Assembly: GCF_000327285.1 (NCBI RefSeq)
Contig: NZ_HE998568.1
Coordinates: 660,786 to 724,785, forward strand
Origin: Holdemania massiliensis AP2
Lineage (GTDB): Bacteria; Bacillota_I; Bacilli_A; Erysipelotrichales; Erysipelotrichaceae
Length of the DNA stretch: 64,000 bases
Reading direction: 5' to 3'
The position numbers and the translations under genes are program-made. Positions 40,446 through 48,349 of this stretch are shown piece by piece (the stretch's first letter is position 1; the number at the start of each line of letters is the position of its first letter). The notes below the pieces were generated by a model, which was not told where the DNA came from, searched no databases, and saw only the letters and a list, made by a program, of their open reading frames with translations.

Positions 40446-41441
40446 CTACTTTATTGTTTTTAAAGCCTTTTCCGCCCATTTTGAATCTTTCAAAATCGCC
40501 CGGCCAATGCCGATCAGATCAGCTTTCTGCGCCTGAAGCAGCGCTTCCGCAGCTTGAGCTTCGGTAATTCCGCCGGTCAAAAGGACAGGCATTTTGACTT
40601 GTTGTTTAACAGCTTCAGAAAAATCCTGAAAATAACCCTGTTCACTGTGGCCCGGACGCAGATAACCATTTAATCCGCCGGACAGATCAATGAAATCCAA
40701 GCCTGCTTTTTCAAACATCACACAGGCTTGAACCGCTTCGTCCATTGTACTCCCGTTTTCCAATCTATCATAGACACCTAAACGCAGGGTCAGCGGATAG
40801 TCGCCGCCGACAGTCTGACGGATTCTTTCAATGATCTGGATATGCAGCCGAATACGATTCACCAGGGATCCCCCATATTGATCTGTTCTTTGATTGGTGA
40901 TCGGGGAATAAAACTGATTTAACAGATATCCGTGAGCGGAATGAATTTCCACACCGTCAAATCCTGCTTCTTTCGCCCGGTTCGCAGCCAGGGCAAAATC
41001 GGAAATGACTTTTTCCAGATCTTCCGCATTCATCATCTGCGGCAATTCCTCTTCTTTGGCTCTTGGATGTTTCACCGCGCTGGGCGCCAGCGGAGGGAAA
41101 CCTGTAATTTCCGCTTTCGCGGCGCTTCCGGCATGATTGATCTGCGCAAAGACCGGCGTATGATGGGCATGAATCGCATCCGTCAGTGCCTTCAAGCCTT
41201 GCATGTCGGCATCTGCAGCTAGGGACACCTGATTCATGCTGGCCTTGCCTGCCATCGAAACATAGCTGTGCTCCGCAATGATGAGGCCGATCGCTTCATC
41301 TGCGGATTTCTCTTCATAATATTGAATTAAGTCGGCTGTAATCTTTCCTTCTTCAGCTTTAGAGGTTGCCATCGGCGGCATGACGATCCGATTTTTTAAC
41401 TGCAGTGAATGAAGAACCAGTGACGATGAAAGTAAAGACAT
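40446..41441 (-). CDS. NADH:flavin oxidoreductase / Old Yellow Enzyme
   Basis: A 331-residue FMN TIM-barrel enzyme: LKNRIVMPPMATSKAEEG, AQINHAGSAA (FMN/substrate His), DGVEIHSAHGYLLNQFYSP and LRLGVYDRLENG, LTGGITEAQAAE. There is no C-terminal Fe-S/NAD domain, so it belongs to the single-domain YqjM/NamA-like class that reduces activated C=C bonds. It is divergent from an HxlR-type regulator, a common pairing for OYE genes induced by quinones or other electrophiles. Confidence 0.9.
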   Translation of the reverse strand: MSLLSSSLVLHSLQLKNRIVMPPMATSKAEEGKITADLIQYYEEKSADEAIGLIIAEHSYVSMAGKASMNQVSLAADADMQGLKALTDAIHAHHTPVFAQINHAGSAAKAEITGFPPLAPSAVKHPRAKEEELPQMMNAEDLEKVISDFALAANRAKEAGFDGVEIHSAHGYLLNQFYSPITNQRTDQYGGSLVNRIRLHIQIIERIRQTVGGDYPLTLRLGVYDRLENGSTMDEAVQACVMFEKAGLDFIDLSGGLNGYLRPGHSEQGYFQDFSEAVKQQVKMPVLLTGGITEAQAAEALLQAQKADLIGIGRAILKDSKWAEKALKTIK

Positions 41442-41540
41442 GATTTATTCCTCCTGTTGACTTAATATCTTATTTATACCATAATTCTATCGAACAAACG
41501 AGTACGCACGAATAAGTAAGGTACTATCCAAAAGGAGAGC
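41442..41540. promoter_or_regulatory. Divergent OYE/HxlR promoter region
   Basis: Plus strand: TTGACT (41457-41462), 17-bp spacer, CATAAT. Minus strand: extended -10 TGGTATAAAT. A GTAC-containing imperfect palindrome region (ACGAGTACGCACGAATAAGTAAGGTAC) split at 41500-41530 is a plausible HxlR operator lying over both promoters' upstream parts. Confidence 0.5.
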
Positions 41541-41891
41541 ATGATGCAAAATCAGAAAGAATTAAAAGAAGTCAACGTCCGCCCCTTTGCTTATGCTATG
41601 ACCTGCGTCGAGGGAAAATGGAAGATGCACATTTTATTTTGGCTTTGGAAACAAGACACACTGCGATACAGCGAACTGAAACGATCCTTGGGCAAGGTGA
41701 CCCATAAAATGTTGTCAAGCCAACTGAAAGAACTGGAAGCTGATGGTCTGATCCTGCGTCTGGAATATCCGCAGGTTCCGCCTAAAGTGGAATACCGTCT
41801 TTCCCAAAAAGGAAAATCAATGATGCCCATCTTAAGTGAACTGTGCCGCTGGGGCAGTCAGAATGTTCCGGATGATTGGAAAATGGAGTAA
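41541..41891 (+). CDS. HxlR-family transcriptional regulator
   Basis: A 116-residue winged-helix protein: PFAYAMTCVEGKWKMHILFWL carries the family's conserved Cys and WK(W/M) motif, SELKRSLGKVTHKMLSSQLKEL the recognition helix and EYPQVPPKVEYRLSQKGK the wing. Such regulators often sense electrophiles through the conserved Cys (here TCVEG). Divergent from the OYE gene, which it most likely controls. Starts with ATG 41541 or the next codon ATG after AAAGGAG. Confidence 0.9.
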   Translation: MMQNQKELKEVNVRPFAYAMTCVEGKWKMHILFWLWKQDTLRYSELKRSLGKVTHKMLSSQLKELEADGLILRLEYPQVPPKVEYRLSQKGKSMMPILSELCRWGSQNVPDDWKME

Positions 41892-41913
41892 TCATCAACT
41901 TCAAGCCTGCTTA

Positions 41914-42063
41914 TCACATACTATATTCCAACGTGAATTGACCTTCCCCATCAACGAGATAACCAGTTTTTTCCTGTTGCAGTTTCTCCATCGGAATGGA
42001 TGATGCTAATAAAGTCATTGGATCCAAGAGATCACAAAGAGAGTTAGATAAGAAGCTTGGCAT
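41914..42063 (-). CDS. Small ORF, 49 aa, unknown
   Basis: Starting 2 bp after the stop codon of the gene at 42066, this 49-codon ORF (ATG 42063 to TGA 41914) reads as hydrophobic then charged, with SIPMEKLQQEKTGYLV. The coding look is modest and there is no ribosome-binding site of note beyond coupling to the upstream gene. It may be a remnant of a longer gene. Confidence 0.3.
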   Translation of the reverse strand: MPSFLSNSLCDLLDPMTLLASSIPMEKLQQEKTGYLVDGEGQFTLEYSM

Positions 42064-42065
42064 TA

Positions 42066-42690
42066 CTATGAATCTTTTAATAATTCTTCCAAATAGGCTG
42101 GAATAAAGTAACTTAAACTATTTAACATTTTATTAGAAGTAGTAATCTCATGATTTACGCGGAAGTCAAAATTTGCGGATTGGATTTTCAATTTGGAAAA
42201 GCCATGAAATTCGCTATCTAGAAGATTCTTTACATACCAATCTGTACTTATTAAATATTTTTGAATTTCTGTTTTAAGTTTACGATGCCGTTTGATTAAC
42301 GTATCCGACAGGATTTTTATTTCCTCTAGATTATACGTATTTTTAACATTCGTTGTATAAAAATAATAGCCCGTCATAAAACTAGGCGGCTGATAAAGTG
42401 GATCAATATCCCGAGTATCATAGCTTTGAGATAGTATGTGCTCGTACTCAGCGATTAATTCTGTAAATTCATAACATAAATACAATACAAATGTTTTTTC
42501 TATCAAATCATTGTTTTTTTGTTCAAGCATTTCATTGACTAAGTCTCTTACAATCTGTTTTTGTTCTTCAAAGGTTAATGGACTTAGATTATCTTCTAAT
42601 AACTTTAACTCTTTTCTAATCCCTGAATAATCTAATTTAATTTTTTTCTGCCATGATATGATTCTACTTTTAGGAATAATATTAAAAATA
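42066..42690 (-). CDS. AT-rich orphan gene, start uncertain
   Basis: The frame ending at 42066 has its only in-frame ATG at 42530 (154 residues), but it stays open for another 50-55 codons upstream with convincing protein-like sequence (DYSGIRKELKLLEDN, LTFEEQKQIVRDLVNE) and no stop until about 42700. No ATG, GTG or TTG opens that part. Either translation begins at a rare ATT/ATA, or the gene has lost its 5' end. The protein is helical, charged, without a signal peptide, and unfamiliar to me. Base composition is much richer in AT than the neighbours, suggesting transfer. Bounds beyond 42530 are approximate. Confidence 0.5.
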
Positions 42691-42767
42691 ATATAATTAT
42701 ATTAAAGGACATATTTATCCGATCTTAGAAATTTATTTTATGAATTGTTTCTTAATCCACGGAAATC

Positions 42768-42794
42768 AAAATCACCCGCAATGCAGGTGATTTT
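42768..42794. terminator. Terminator of the prfA-prmC-spoIIR operon
   Basis: AAAATCACC (42768-42776) pairs with GGTGATTTT (42786-42794). It lies downstream of the minus-strand operon. The 170 bp between it and the gene at 42954 hold nothing else I can support. Confidence 0.75.
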
Positions 42795-42953
42795 ATCATT
42801 TGCTTCGCCTGCTCAGCTGACTTAGCGCATCCGAACTTCACTCTCCGCAGTTTTCTCTGTATGCTCATAGATATGATTTTATTCGTTTGTCCATTGTGAA
42901 TCAAATACCGCTAATCTGAATCCCTTGCGAAATTTTTGTTTTAATTCTTATCT

Positions 42954-43328
42954 CTATCCTAAAATCTCCGCAAGCCAGGATTTCGGATTTACTGGACGTC
43001 CGCAGCTGAAAGCATCAAAACTGCCGTGGATCAGGCTTCCTTTGCCGTCTCCCTGAATGATGATGACGGTATTGCTGCGGTATTCGGCTTCAATATCATC
43101 CGCAATTTCAAAGGCGCTGATATTCTGCGCGACGATCACCGGACGGCTGTCCGCATCCACGCCGGCGGTCAGCTCTGAATAGACGGTATAGATTTGATTT
43201 TTCAGTTCAGCTTCCTGATGAATTTGAGAATCGGCCTGAATCTGGAAGCGCACTTCTTCCGTTTCTCCAACCAGTGTGCAGAGGGAACAAAACAAACCAA
43301 GGCTTATCATCACAATCAGCTTCTTCAT
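42954..43328 (-). CDS. Short SpoIIR-like secreted protein
   Basis: I start at ATG 43328 (site AGGAAGGACGG); the longer frame is unsupported. The 124-residue product has a signal-like N-terminus (KKLIVMISLGLFCSLCTLV) and then VRFQIQADSQIHQEAELKNQIY, which resembles the IRFHVxANSDSxxDQxLK block of stage II sporulation protein R, and a late IIIQGDGKGS. It follows prmC and prfA exactly where spoIIR sits in Bacillus and many Clostridia. At little over half the usual length (about 220) it is truncated or degenerate. SpoIIR triggers SigE processing from the forespore; function here is uncertain. Confidence 0.5.
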   Translation of the reverse strand: MKKLIVMISLGLFCSLCTLVGETEEVRFQIQADSQIHQEAELKNQIYTVYSELTAGVDADSRPVIVAQNISAFEIADDIEAEYRSNTVIIIQGDGKGSLIHGSFDAFSCGRPVNPKSWLAEILG

Positions 43329-43403
43329 AAAAAATCCGTCCTTCCTGTTAGCTTCAGGATGGACGGGTTTTCGCTGTTTATACAAAATGACTTCAAAAGA
43401 CCC

Positions 43404-44258
43404 TTACAGATTAAAGTACACAAACAACATCCGGTCTTTGCCGTTGATATCCTGCACGACTTCCGCCCGCACCTCGCCAAAGGTTTTTCTGACCTCCGCC
43501 AACAACGCTTCTTTCTGATTCCAGCCGATTTCAAAGGCCATCATTGCTTTTTCCTTTAACACCCGCGGGGCTGCCGCAAAAACCTGACGATAGAATTTCA
43601 AACCATCCTCCCCGCCGAACAGCGCGACATGCGGTTCGTAATCCTTGACCGAAGCTTCCAGTTCTTCTTCTTGAGGAATATAAGGCGGATTGCAGATCAA
43701 CAGATCCACCTTCATCCCAGCCTCAATGACCGGCTGCGCCATGTCACCGACCATAAATTTCACATCGACGCCTAAATTGGCAGCATTGGCTTTGGCAACT
43801 TCTACGGCTTGGGCGCTGATATCCGTCGCGCTCATGCGGATTTTCGGTTCTTCTTTGGCTAATGCGAGGGCGATCGCCCCGCTGCCGGTCCCGATATCCA
43901 CCGCTTCCACCGTTTCCGCGTCAGCGAAATAAGCGTCCACATCCGCCAGAATGTTCGCCACCAGCTCTTCTGTTTCCGGACGCGGTATCAGCACGTTTTC
44001 ATTGACCTGAAAACGATAGCCGTAAAACCAGGAATATCCCAATACATACTGCATCGGCTCCTGTTTCAGGATCCGTGTCATCCCTTCCTGATACTGTTTG
44101 GCCAGCTCGGCCGGGACTTCCTCCTCATAATGCAGATACAGATCGTAGCTTTCCTTCTGGCTCAGCTCCAAAAGAAATACCTGAGCGGTTTCCTGCGGAA
44201 TCTGCGCCTGCTGCAAAAGCGGCAGCGACGCATGAATCAGTTCGCGGAAACTAGGCAT
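43404..44258 (-). CDS. prmC: Peptide chain release factor N5-glutamine methyltransferase (PrmC)
   Basis: PrmC methylates the Gln of the GGQ motif of release factors using S-adenosylmethionine. The 284-residue protein has the N-terminal helical domain, PMQYVLGYSWFYGYRF, IPRPETEELV, the SAM-binding VDIGTGSGAIALALA and the catalytic NPPYIPQ. Start ATG 44258 overlaps prfA by 8 bp, with GGAGAACAG upstream. Its substrate PrfA is encoded directly upstream. Confidence 0.95.
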   Translation of the reverse strand: MPSFRELIHASLPLLQQAQIPQETAQVFLLELSQKESYDLYLHYEEEVPAELAKQYQEGMTRILKQEPMQYVLGYSWFYGYRFQVNENVLIPRPETEELVANILADVDAYFADAETVEAVDIGTGSGAIALALAKEEPKIRMSATDISAQAVEVAKANAANLGVDVKFMVGDMAQPVIEAGMKVDLLICNPPYIPQEEELEASVKDYEPHVALFGGEDGLKFYRQVFAAAPRVLKEKAMMAFEIGWNQKEALLAEVRKTFGEVRAEVVQDINGKDRMLFVYFNL

Positions 44259-45333
44259 GATTCTGTTCTCCAGCCAGTTTCTGACGCTGTTCCTCCGCTA
44301 ACAGAGCGGCGATGACATCGTCCAGCTTCCCTTCCATAATCCGATCCAGCTGATTGACCGTGAAGCCAATTCGATGGTCAGTAACACGGTTCTGCGGATA
44401 ATTGTAGGTTCGGATTTTTTCAGAACGGTCGCCGGTCCCGATCTTTGCCCGGCGGATTGCCCCTTCCGCTTCTTCCTTCTGCCGGCTCAGCTCTTCATAG
44501 ACGCGGGCGCGGATTAAACGCATTGCGGTTTCCCGGTTTTCGTGCTGAGAACGGCCCTCCTGGCAGTTGACGGTAATCCCGGTCGGCACATGCACAATCC
44601 GCACCGCGGAATCTGTTTTGTTGATGTGCTGTCCGCCGGCGCCGGAAGCGCGGTGTGTTTCAATCGTCAAATCGGCCGGATCGATTTCGATATCGGCTTC
44701 CTCGGCATCCGGCAGCACCAGCACCGTTGCGGTTGACGTATGAATACGGCCTTGAGTTTCCGTCTTCGGCACGCGCTGCACACGATGCGCCCCGGATTCA
44801 AATTTCAGCTGACGATAAACCTCATTGCCTTTGACTAAAAATGATATTTCGGAAAAGCCGCCGGCTTCCGATTCGCTCATTTCCAGCACCTGAATCTTCC
44901 ATCCTTGTGTTTCAGCATACCGAACATACATCCGATATAGATCGCCGGCGAAAATATTGCCTTCATCACCGCCGGCAGCCCCGCGGATTTCCACAATGCA
45001 GTCGTGATCATCATTCGGATCCTTCGGGATCAGCAGCACTTCGATCTTTTCAATCAGCGCTTCTTTCTTCGGCAGCAGTTCATCCAACTCCATCTGCGCC
45101 ATTTCCTTGAGTTCCGGATCATGCTCCTTCAGCATTTCCTCCGCCTGTTCAATATGTGAGTTCAGACTCTTTAATTCCTCATACGCTTCGACCGACTGTT
45201 TCAGCGAAGCCTGTTCCTTGCCCAGCTGAGCCAGCCGTTTGGGATCGGAAACGATCGCCGGCGACATCATTTCTTCGTTGATTTCATCGTATCGAGCTTC
45301 AATCGACTGAAGCCGTTTCATCATTGCATCCAT
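44251..45333 (-). CDS. prfA: Peptide chain release factor 1 (PrfA)
   Basis: RF1 terminates translation at UAA and UAG. The 360-residue protein shows the anticodon-like recognition region (ETQGRIHTSTATV, with PAD-type segment before), the catalytic GAGGQHINKTDSAV (GGQ methylated by PrmC), SQHENRETAMRLIRAR and NYPQNRVTDHRIG. Start after AAGGAGG. The order tdk-MATE-prfA-prmC follows the common Firmicute arrangement apart from the MATE insertion. Confidence 0.97.
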   Translation of the reverse strand: MDAMMKRLQSIEARYDEINEEMMSPAIVSDPKRLAQLGKEQASLKQSVEAYEELKSLNSHIEQAEEMLKEHDPELKEMAQMELDELLPKKEALIEKIEVLLIPKDPNDDHDCIVEIRGAAGGDEGNIFAGDLYRMYVRYAETQGWKIQVLEMSESEAGGFSEISFLVKGNEVYRQLKFESGAHRVQRVPKTETQGRIHTSTATVLVLPDAEEADIEIDPADLTIETHRASGAGGQHINKTDSAVRIVHVPTGITVNCQEGRSQHENRETAMRLIRARVYEELSRQKEEAEGAIRRAKIGTGDRSEKIRTYNYPQNRVTDHRIGFTVNQLDRIMEGKLDDVIAALLAEEQRQKLAGEQNHA

Positions 45334-45345
45334 GCTTATTCCTCC

Positions 45346-46722
45346 TTATGCAGTTTTTACTTCCTGTGTGAGATCAATCAGCCAAGCCCCTTTAAAATAA
45401 CGTTTCAGACCGATGACCATGCGGACGAGCTGTTCCATCTGAATGATCAAAAAGACTAAGGCGATGCTGGTGAAATGCAGACCTTCCACTAACAGGAAGG
45501 CCAGCGGCAGACCGACAATCCACATGATTCCGGCATCCAGAAACGCCAGGAATTTGGAATCGCCGCCCGCTCTTAATGCCGAGAATACCAGCACGTTGAA
45601 CATCCGCAGTGAAATGCGGATTGAGAAAATCCGAACGATCAGTACGGCTTCACGAATGACATTGGCATTCTGCAGGCCAAACAGATCGACCATCGGATGG
45701 GCAAAGGTTAAGATTAAAAGCGATGAAACCGCCGACAGCACGACGGCCAAGGCGACAAACCAATTTCCCTGCCGCTTCGCCAGCGCCAGATCCCCTTGTC
45801 CCAAAGAGGCGCCCAGAATCGCGCCGTTAGCGCTGTTTAAGCCCTGGACGATAAAGAAGAACATATTGGAAATCTGATTGCCGACATAGTAGGCGTCCAT
45901 CGCTTCCGTTCCCAAGCGGCCGAACGCCCGGATATATAAAGTATTGCCGAATCCGAAAAATAATTCATTCAGCACTAACGGATAAGCCCGCCGAAGAATC
46001 GGCTGGACAAAATCAGCGTTGAGCGCAAACATTTCCCGCGGTGTACCGATGAACGACTGGTTGGACTTATATGCGTAGATGATATGTATCACCAGGCCTG
46101 TTGTCTGCGCAATCAGCGTTCCCAGTGCCGCCCCCTGCACGCCCAGCGTCGGAAATCCAAAATGGCCGAAGATCAGACAATAATTCAGCACGATATTGAC
46201 AGACATGCTGACAAGCCCGATCAGCATCGGAACATGCGTTTTTTGAATACAGCGGTAGGCGAAGGAAAACATAGTAATCAAAGCCCCCGGCAGATAAGAT
46301 ATCATCGCGATCATCAAATACTGCAGCGCTGATTCGATCACGGTTGGATCCTGAATGTAAAAGCCCATCAGCTGCCGGCCGAAGAAAACCGAAGCGCCCA
46401 TCCAAACCAGAGCATTGATCAGGCTTAAGATCATGCCCAGACCAAAGGCTTTCTTCTCACTCTTTAAGTCCTGCTTGCCGAAGAACTGCGACATAAAGAT
46501 TCCCGCTCCGCTGGCAACGCCGAAGCCGACGGTCATCATCAGGTTTTCCACCTGCGCGGCCGTACCGACCGCCGTGACCTGTCCGATCCACGACACCATC
46601 ATGCTGTCGGCAATCCCCATAGCGCTGTTGAGCAGCTGCTGCAAGGCTAAGGGAACAGAAATCAGAAATACTTTCTTATAGAAATCTTTCGGCGCGATCC
46701 ACCTTTTGAAGGTTTCAGTCAT
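45346..46722 (-). CDS. MATE-family efflux transporter
   Basis: A 458-residue transporter with twelve hydrophobic helices in two pseudo-symmetric halves; typical segments are [73 protein letters not shown] and [19 protein letters not shown] proteins expel drugs or metabolites with a Na+ or H+ gradient. It begins 8 bp inside the end of tdk and ends 12 bp before prfA, so it is part of the housekeeping operon. Confidence 0.92.
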   Translation of the reverse strand: MTETFKRWIAPKDFYKKVFLISVPLALQQLLNSAMGIADSMMVSWIGQVTAVGTAAQVENLMMTVGFGVASGAGIFMSQFFGKQDLKSEKKAFGLGMILSLINALVWMGASVFFGRQLMGFYIQDPTVIESALQYLMIAMISYLPGALITMFSFAYRCIQKTHVPMLIGLVSMSVNIVLNYCLIFGHFGFPTLGVQGAALGTLIAQTTGLVIHIIYAYKSNQSFIGTPREMFALNADFVQPILRRAYPLVLNELFFGFGNTLYIRAFGRLGTEAMDAYYVGNQISNMFFFIVQGLNSANGAILGASLGQGDLALAKRQGNWFVALAVVLSAVSSLLILTFAHPMVDLFGLQNANVIREAVLIVRIFSIRISLRMFNVLVFSALRAGGDSKFLAFLDAGIMWIVGLPLAFLLVEGLHFTSIALVFLIIQMEQLVRMVIGLKRYFKGAWLIDLTQEVKTA

Positions 46723-47323
46723 AATCCAGCCCCAAATGGGACGGCTTATTTTTTATCTGGTGGCAATGCCGGCAGCGGGCTTCATAACTTTCAGAAGCCC
46801 CGACTAAGATGATCGGATCATCAAAACTGGCCGGTTTGCCGTTGACTAAGCGCTGGGTGCGGGTCGCCGGAGCCCCGCAAATCGTACAAACCGCAGTCAG
46901 CTTCGTGACAAATTCGGCCTTGGTGATCAAAATCGGCATCACGCCGAACGGCTCGCCTTTAAAGTCCATATCCAGTCCCGCAGCCATGACCCGTTTGCCT
47001 TTCTTCGCGTAATAATCGCAGATTTCTATAATATCTTCATCAAAGAACTGAACCTCGTCAATCGCAACGACATCAATTGTATCATCGACATAGTTCAAAA
47101 TTTCCTTCGCTTCCCGAATCACAATGCTGTCGACTTCACTGCCGGCATGGGAAACCACCTTGGTTTCGCTGTAACGGTTATCAATCGCAGGCTTAAACAC
47201 AAGCACTTTTTTCTTTGCAAATTCCAACACCTTAATCCGCCGGATCAATTCTTCTGTTTTTCCCGCAAACATACACCCGGAAATCACTTCGACATATCCC
47301 GGGCGGTATTGATGATACATCAT
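46715..47323 (-). CDS. tdk: Thymidine kinase
   Basis: A 202-residue type II thymidine kinase for dTMP salvage. Walker A is [14 protein letters not shown], Walker B region [15 protein letters not shown], lasso/zinc Cys residues in [15 protein letters not shown] and [10 protein letters not shown]. Start ATG 47323 after GAGGAGCGG. It heads the operon tdk-MATE-prfA-prmC-spoIIR-like, downstream of rpmE and its terminator. Confidence 0.96.
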   Translation of the reverse strand: MMYHQYRPGYVEVISGCMFAGKTEELIRRIKVLEFAKKKVLVFKPAIDNRYSETKVVSHAGSEVDSIVIREAKEILNYVDDTIDVVAIDEVQFFDEDIIEICDYYAKKGKRVMAAGLDMDFKGEPFGVMPILITKAEFVTKLTAVCTICGAPATRTQRLVNGKPASFDDPIILVGASESYEARCRHCHQIKNKPSHLGLDYD

Positions 47324-47374
47324 AATTCCGCTCCTCTTCTTCTCTTATCGTTTATGTTTCATTTATCCGTACCT

Positions 47375-47403
47375 ATTGTACAGGAATTGCCGCTGACTTT
47401 CCA
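47375..47403 (-). promoter_or_regulatory. Promoter of the tdk operon
   Basis: On the minus strand TGGAAA (47398-47403), 17-bp spacer, TACAAT (47375-47380). The stretch 47404-47546 upstream shows no gene. Confidence 0.55.
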
Positions 47404-47546
47404 CCCTTGGACACGGACTAAAAGCTGAAAGAAACAATATTTTTTATCCTTATTTTAGATTCCTTCCTACGCTTGCTCAGCTTGCATTGTTCAAGTCATT
47501 CTCGAAGGTTTCTTCCTGGTGGTCTGTTTACAACATACGCCAAAGC

Positions 47547-47602
47547 GAAAGTAGCGCAATTGAGTTCACCTCGTCATTTTCATTTTCTCATAGAACTTTC
47601 CC
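47547..47602 (-). repeat. Dispersed post-terminator repeat, copy 2
   Basis: Matches 3252-3307 (see there). On the minus strand it begins six bases after the T-tract of the rpmE terminator, the same position relative to a terminator as copy 1. Confidence 0.6.
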
Positions 47603-47607
47603 AGTCA

Positions 47608-47638
47608 ACAAAAAAATAAGGGGCTTGCGCTCCCTTAT
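47608..47638 (-). terminator. Terminator of rpmE
   Basis: On the minus strand ATAAGGGAGC-gcaa-GCCCCTTAT, followed by TTTTTTTG. One bulge or mismatch in the stem. Confidence 0.8.
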
Positions 47639-47652
47639 CCTTTTTCGCGTTG

Positions 47653-47859
47653 TTATTTCTTCAATCCGTACTTCTGATTGAACTTTTCGATCCGACCCTG
47701 AGCCGCTGCGAAGCGCTGTCTTCCAGTGTAGAACGGATGGCAGTTAGAGCAGGTATCGACGCGGATATCGTCTTTTACTGATCCGGTTTCAAATGTGTTG
47801 CCGCAAGTTGTGCAGGTGACTGTGACCTTATGGTAGTTTGGATGAATTCCTTTTTTCAT
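47653..47859 (-). CDS. rpmE: 50S ribosomal protein L31 (zinc-binding form)
   Basis: I start at ATG 47859 after GGAAGGAG, giving the 68-residue [12 protein letters not shown] protein; the longer frame is spurious. It keeps the zinc motif CTTCGN...[10 protein letters not shown] (C+ form), so it is the zinc-containing L31 rather than the zinc-free paralogue used in starvation. It is monocistronic with a leader hairpin. Confidence 0.97.
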   Translation of the reverse strand: MKKGIHPNYHKVTVTCTTCGNTFETGSVKDDIRVDTCSNCHPFYTGRQRFAAAQGRIEKFNQKYGLKK

Positions 47860-47877
47860 AATTACTCTCCTTCCGCC

Positions 47878-47943
47878 TTGGACCTCTTTGCGTGTCCAAA
47901 GTAAGTGCTTATATATCTTAGCATAGCCCCCTGTTAAAAGCAA
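47878..47943 (-). promoter_or_regulatory. rpmE promoter and leader hairpin
   Basis: On the minus strand TTGCTT (47938-47943), 17-bp spacer, TAAGAT (47915-47920). The leader holds a 6-bp stem TTGGAC/GTCCAA (47878-47899) just before the ribosome-binding site, a candidate for L31 autoregulation as known for Firmicute L31 leaders. Confidence 0.55.
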
Positions 47944-48349
47944 TCCTAAATTTCTTATTTTTCGCCTTAGTTAAGCGCTTTTCTTACATCTCATCGGATC
48001 AGGATAGTCTGCGGGAATTCCGCTGAAAACCAAGCCGGATATTTTCTTCTGCCGCCGCAAGTTTATCGGCAACGCTTACAGATAAAAGAACCGGACGAAA
48101 AGTTTTCTGTTCCCGTTTTCCCCTGCGTCGCTTTCAACTTTGAAACCGGAGGCTTTCGTTTAACAACCATTTTACATGACTTTGCCAGCATGAGCTTTAA
48201 ATTTGTTCTATATTTACTTTTCAATTAGGTTTATAATAAAACAAACAAGCCTTATATTGTTCAGCAAACAAAAGTCAAGAAATTATCGGATGAACAAAGA
48301 ATTAAAAGCTTGCGTCTGTTTTAATTACGATAAAGGAGCGGGATAATCC
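47944..48349. other. Long intergenic region upstream of the hybrid kinase
   Basis: About 400 bp with no supportable gene. A TATAAT lies near 48232-48237 about 110 bp ahead of the kinase start, without a clear -35 box; GC-richer DNA at 48000-48170 holds small inverted repeats only. Confidence 0.4.

Noticed and set aside
48000-48340. CRISPR-like or riboswitch content in the long gap before the hybrid kinase
   Set aside because: No regularly spaced repeats and no hairpin array stronger than expected by chance.
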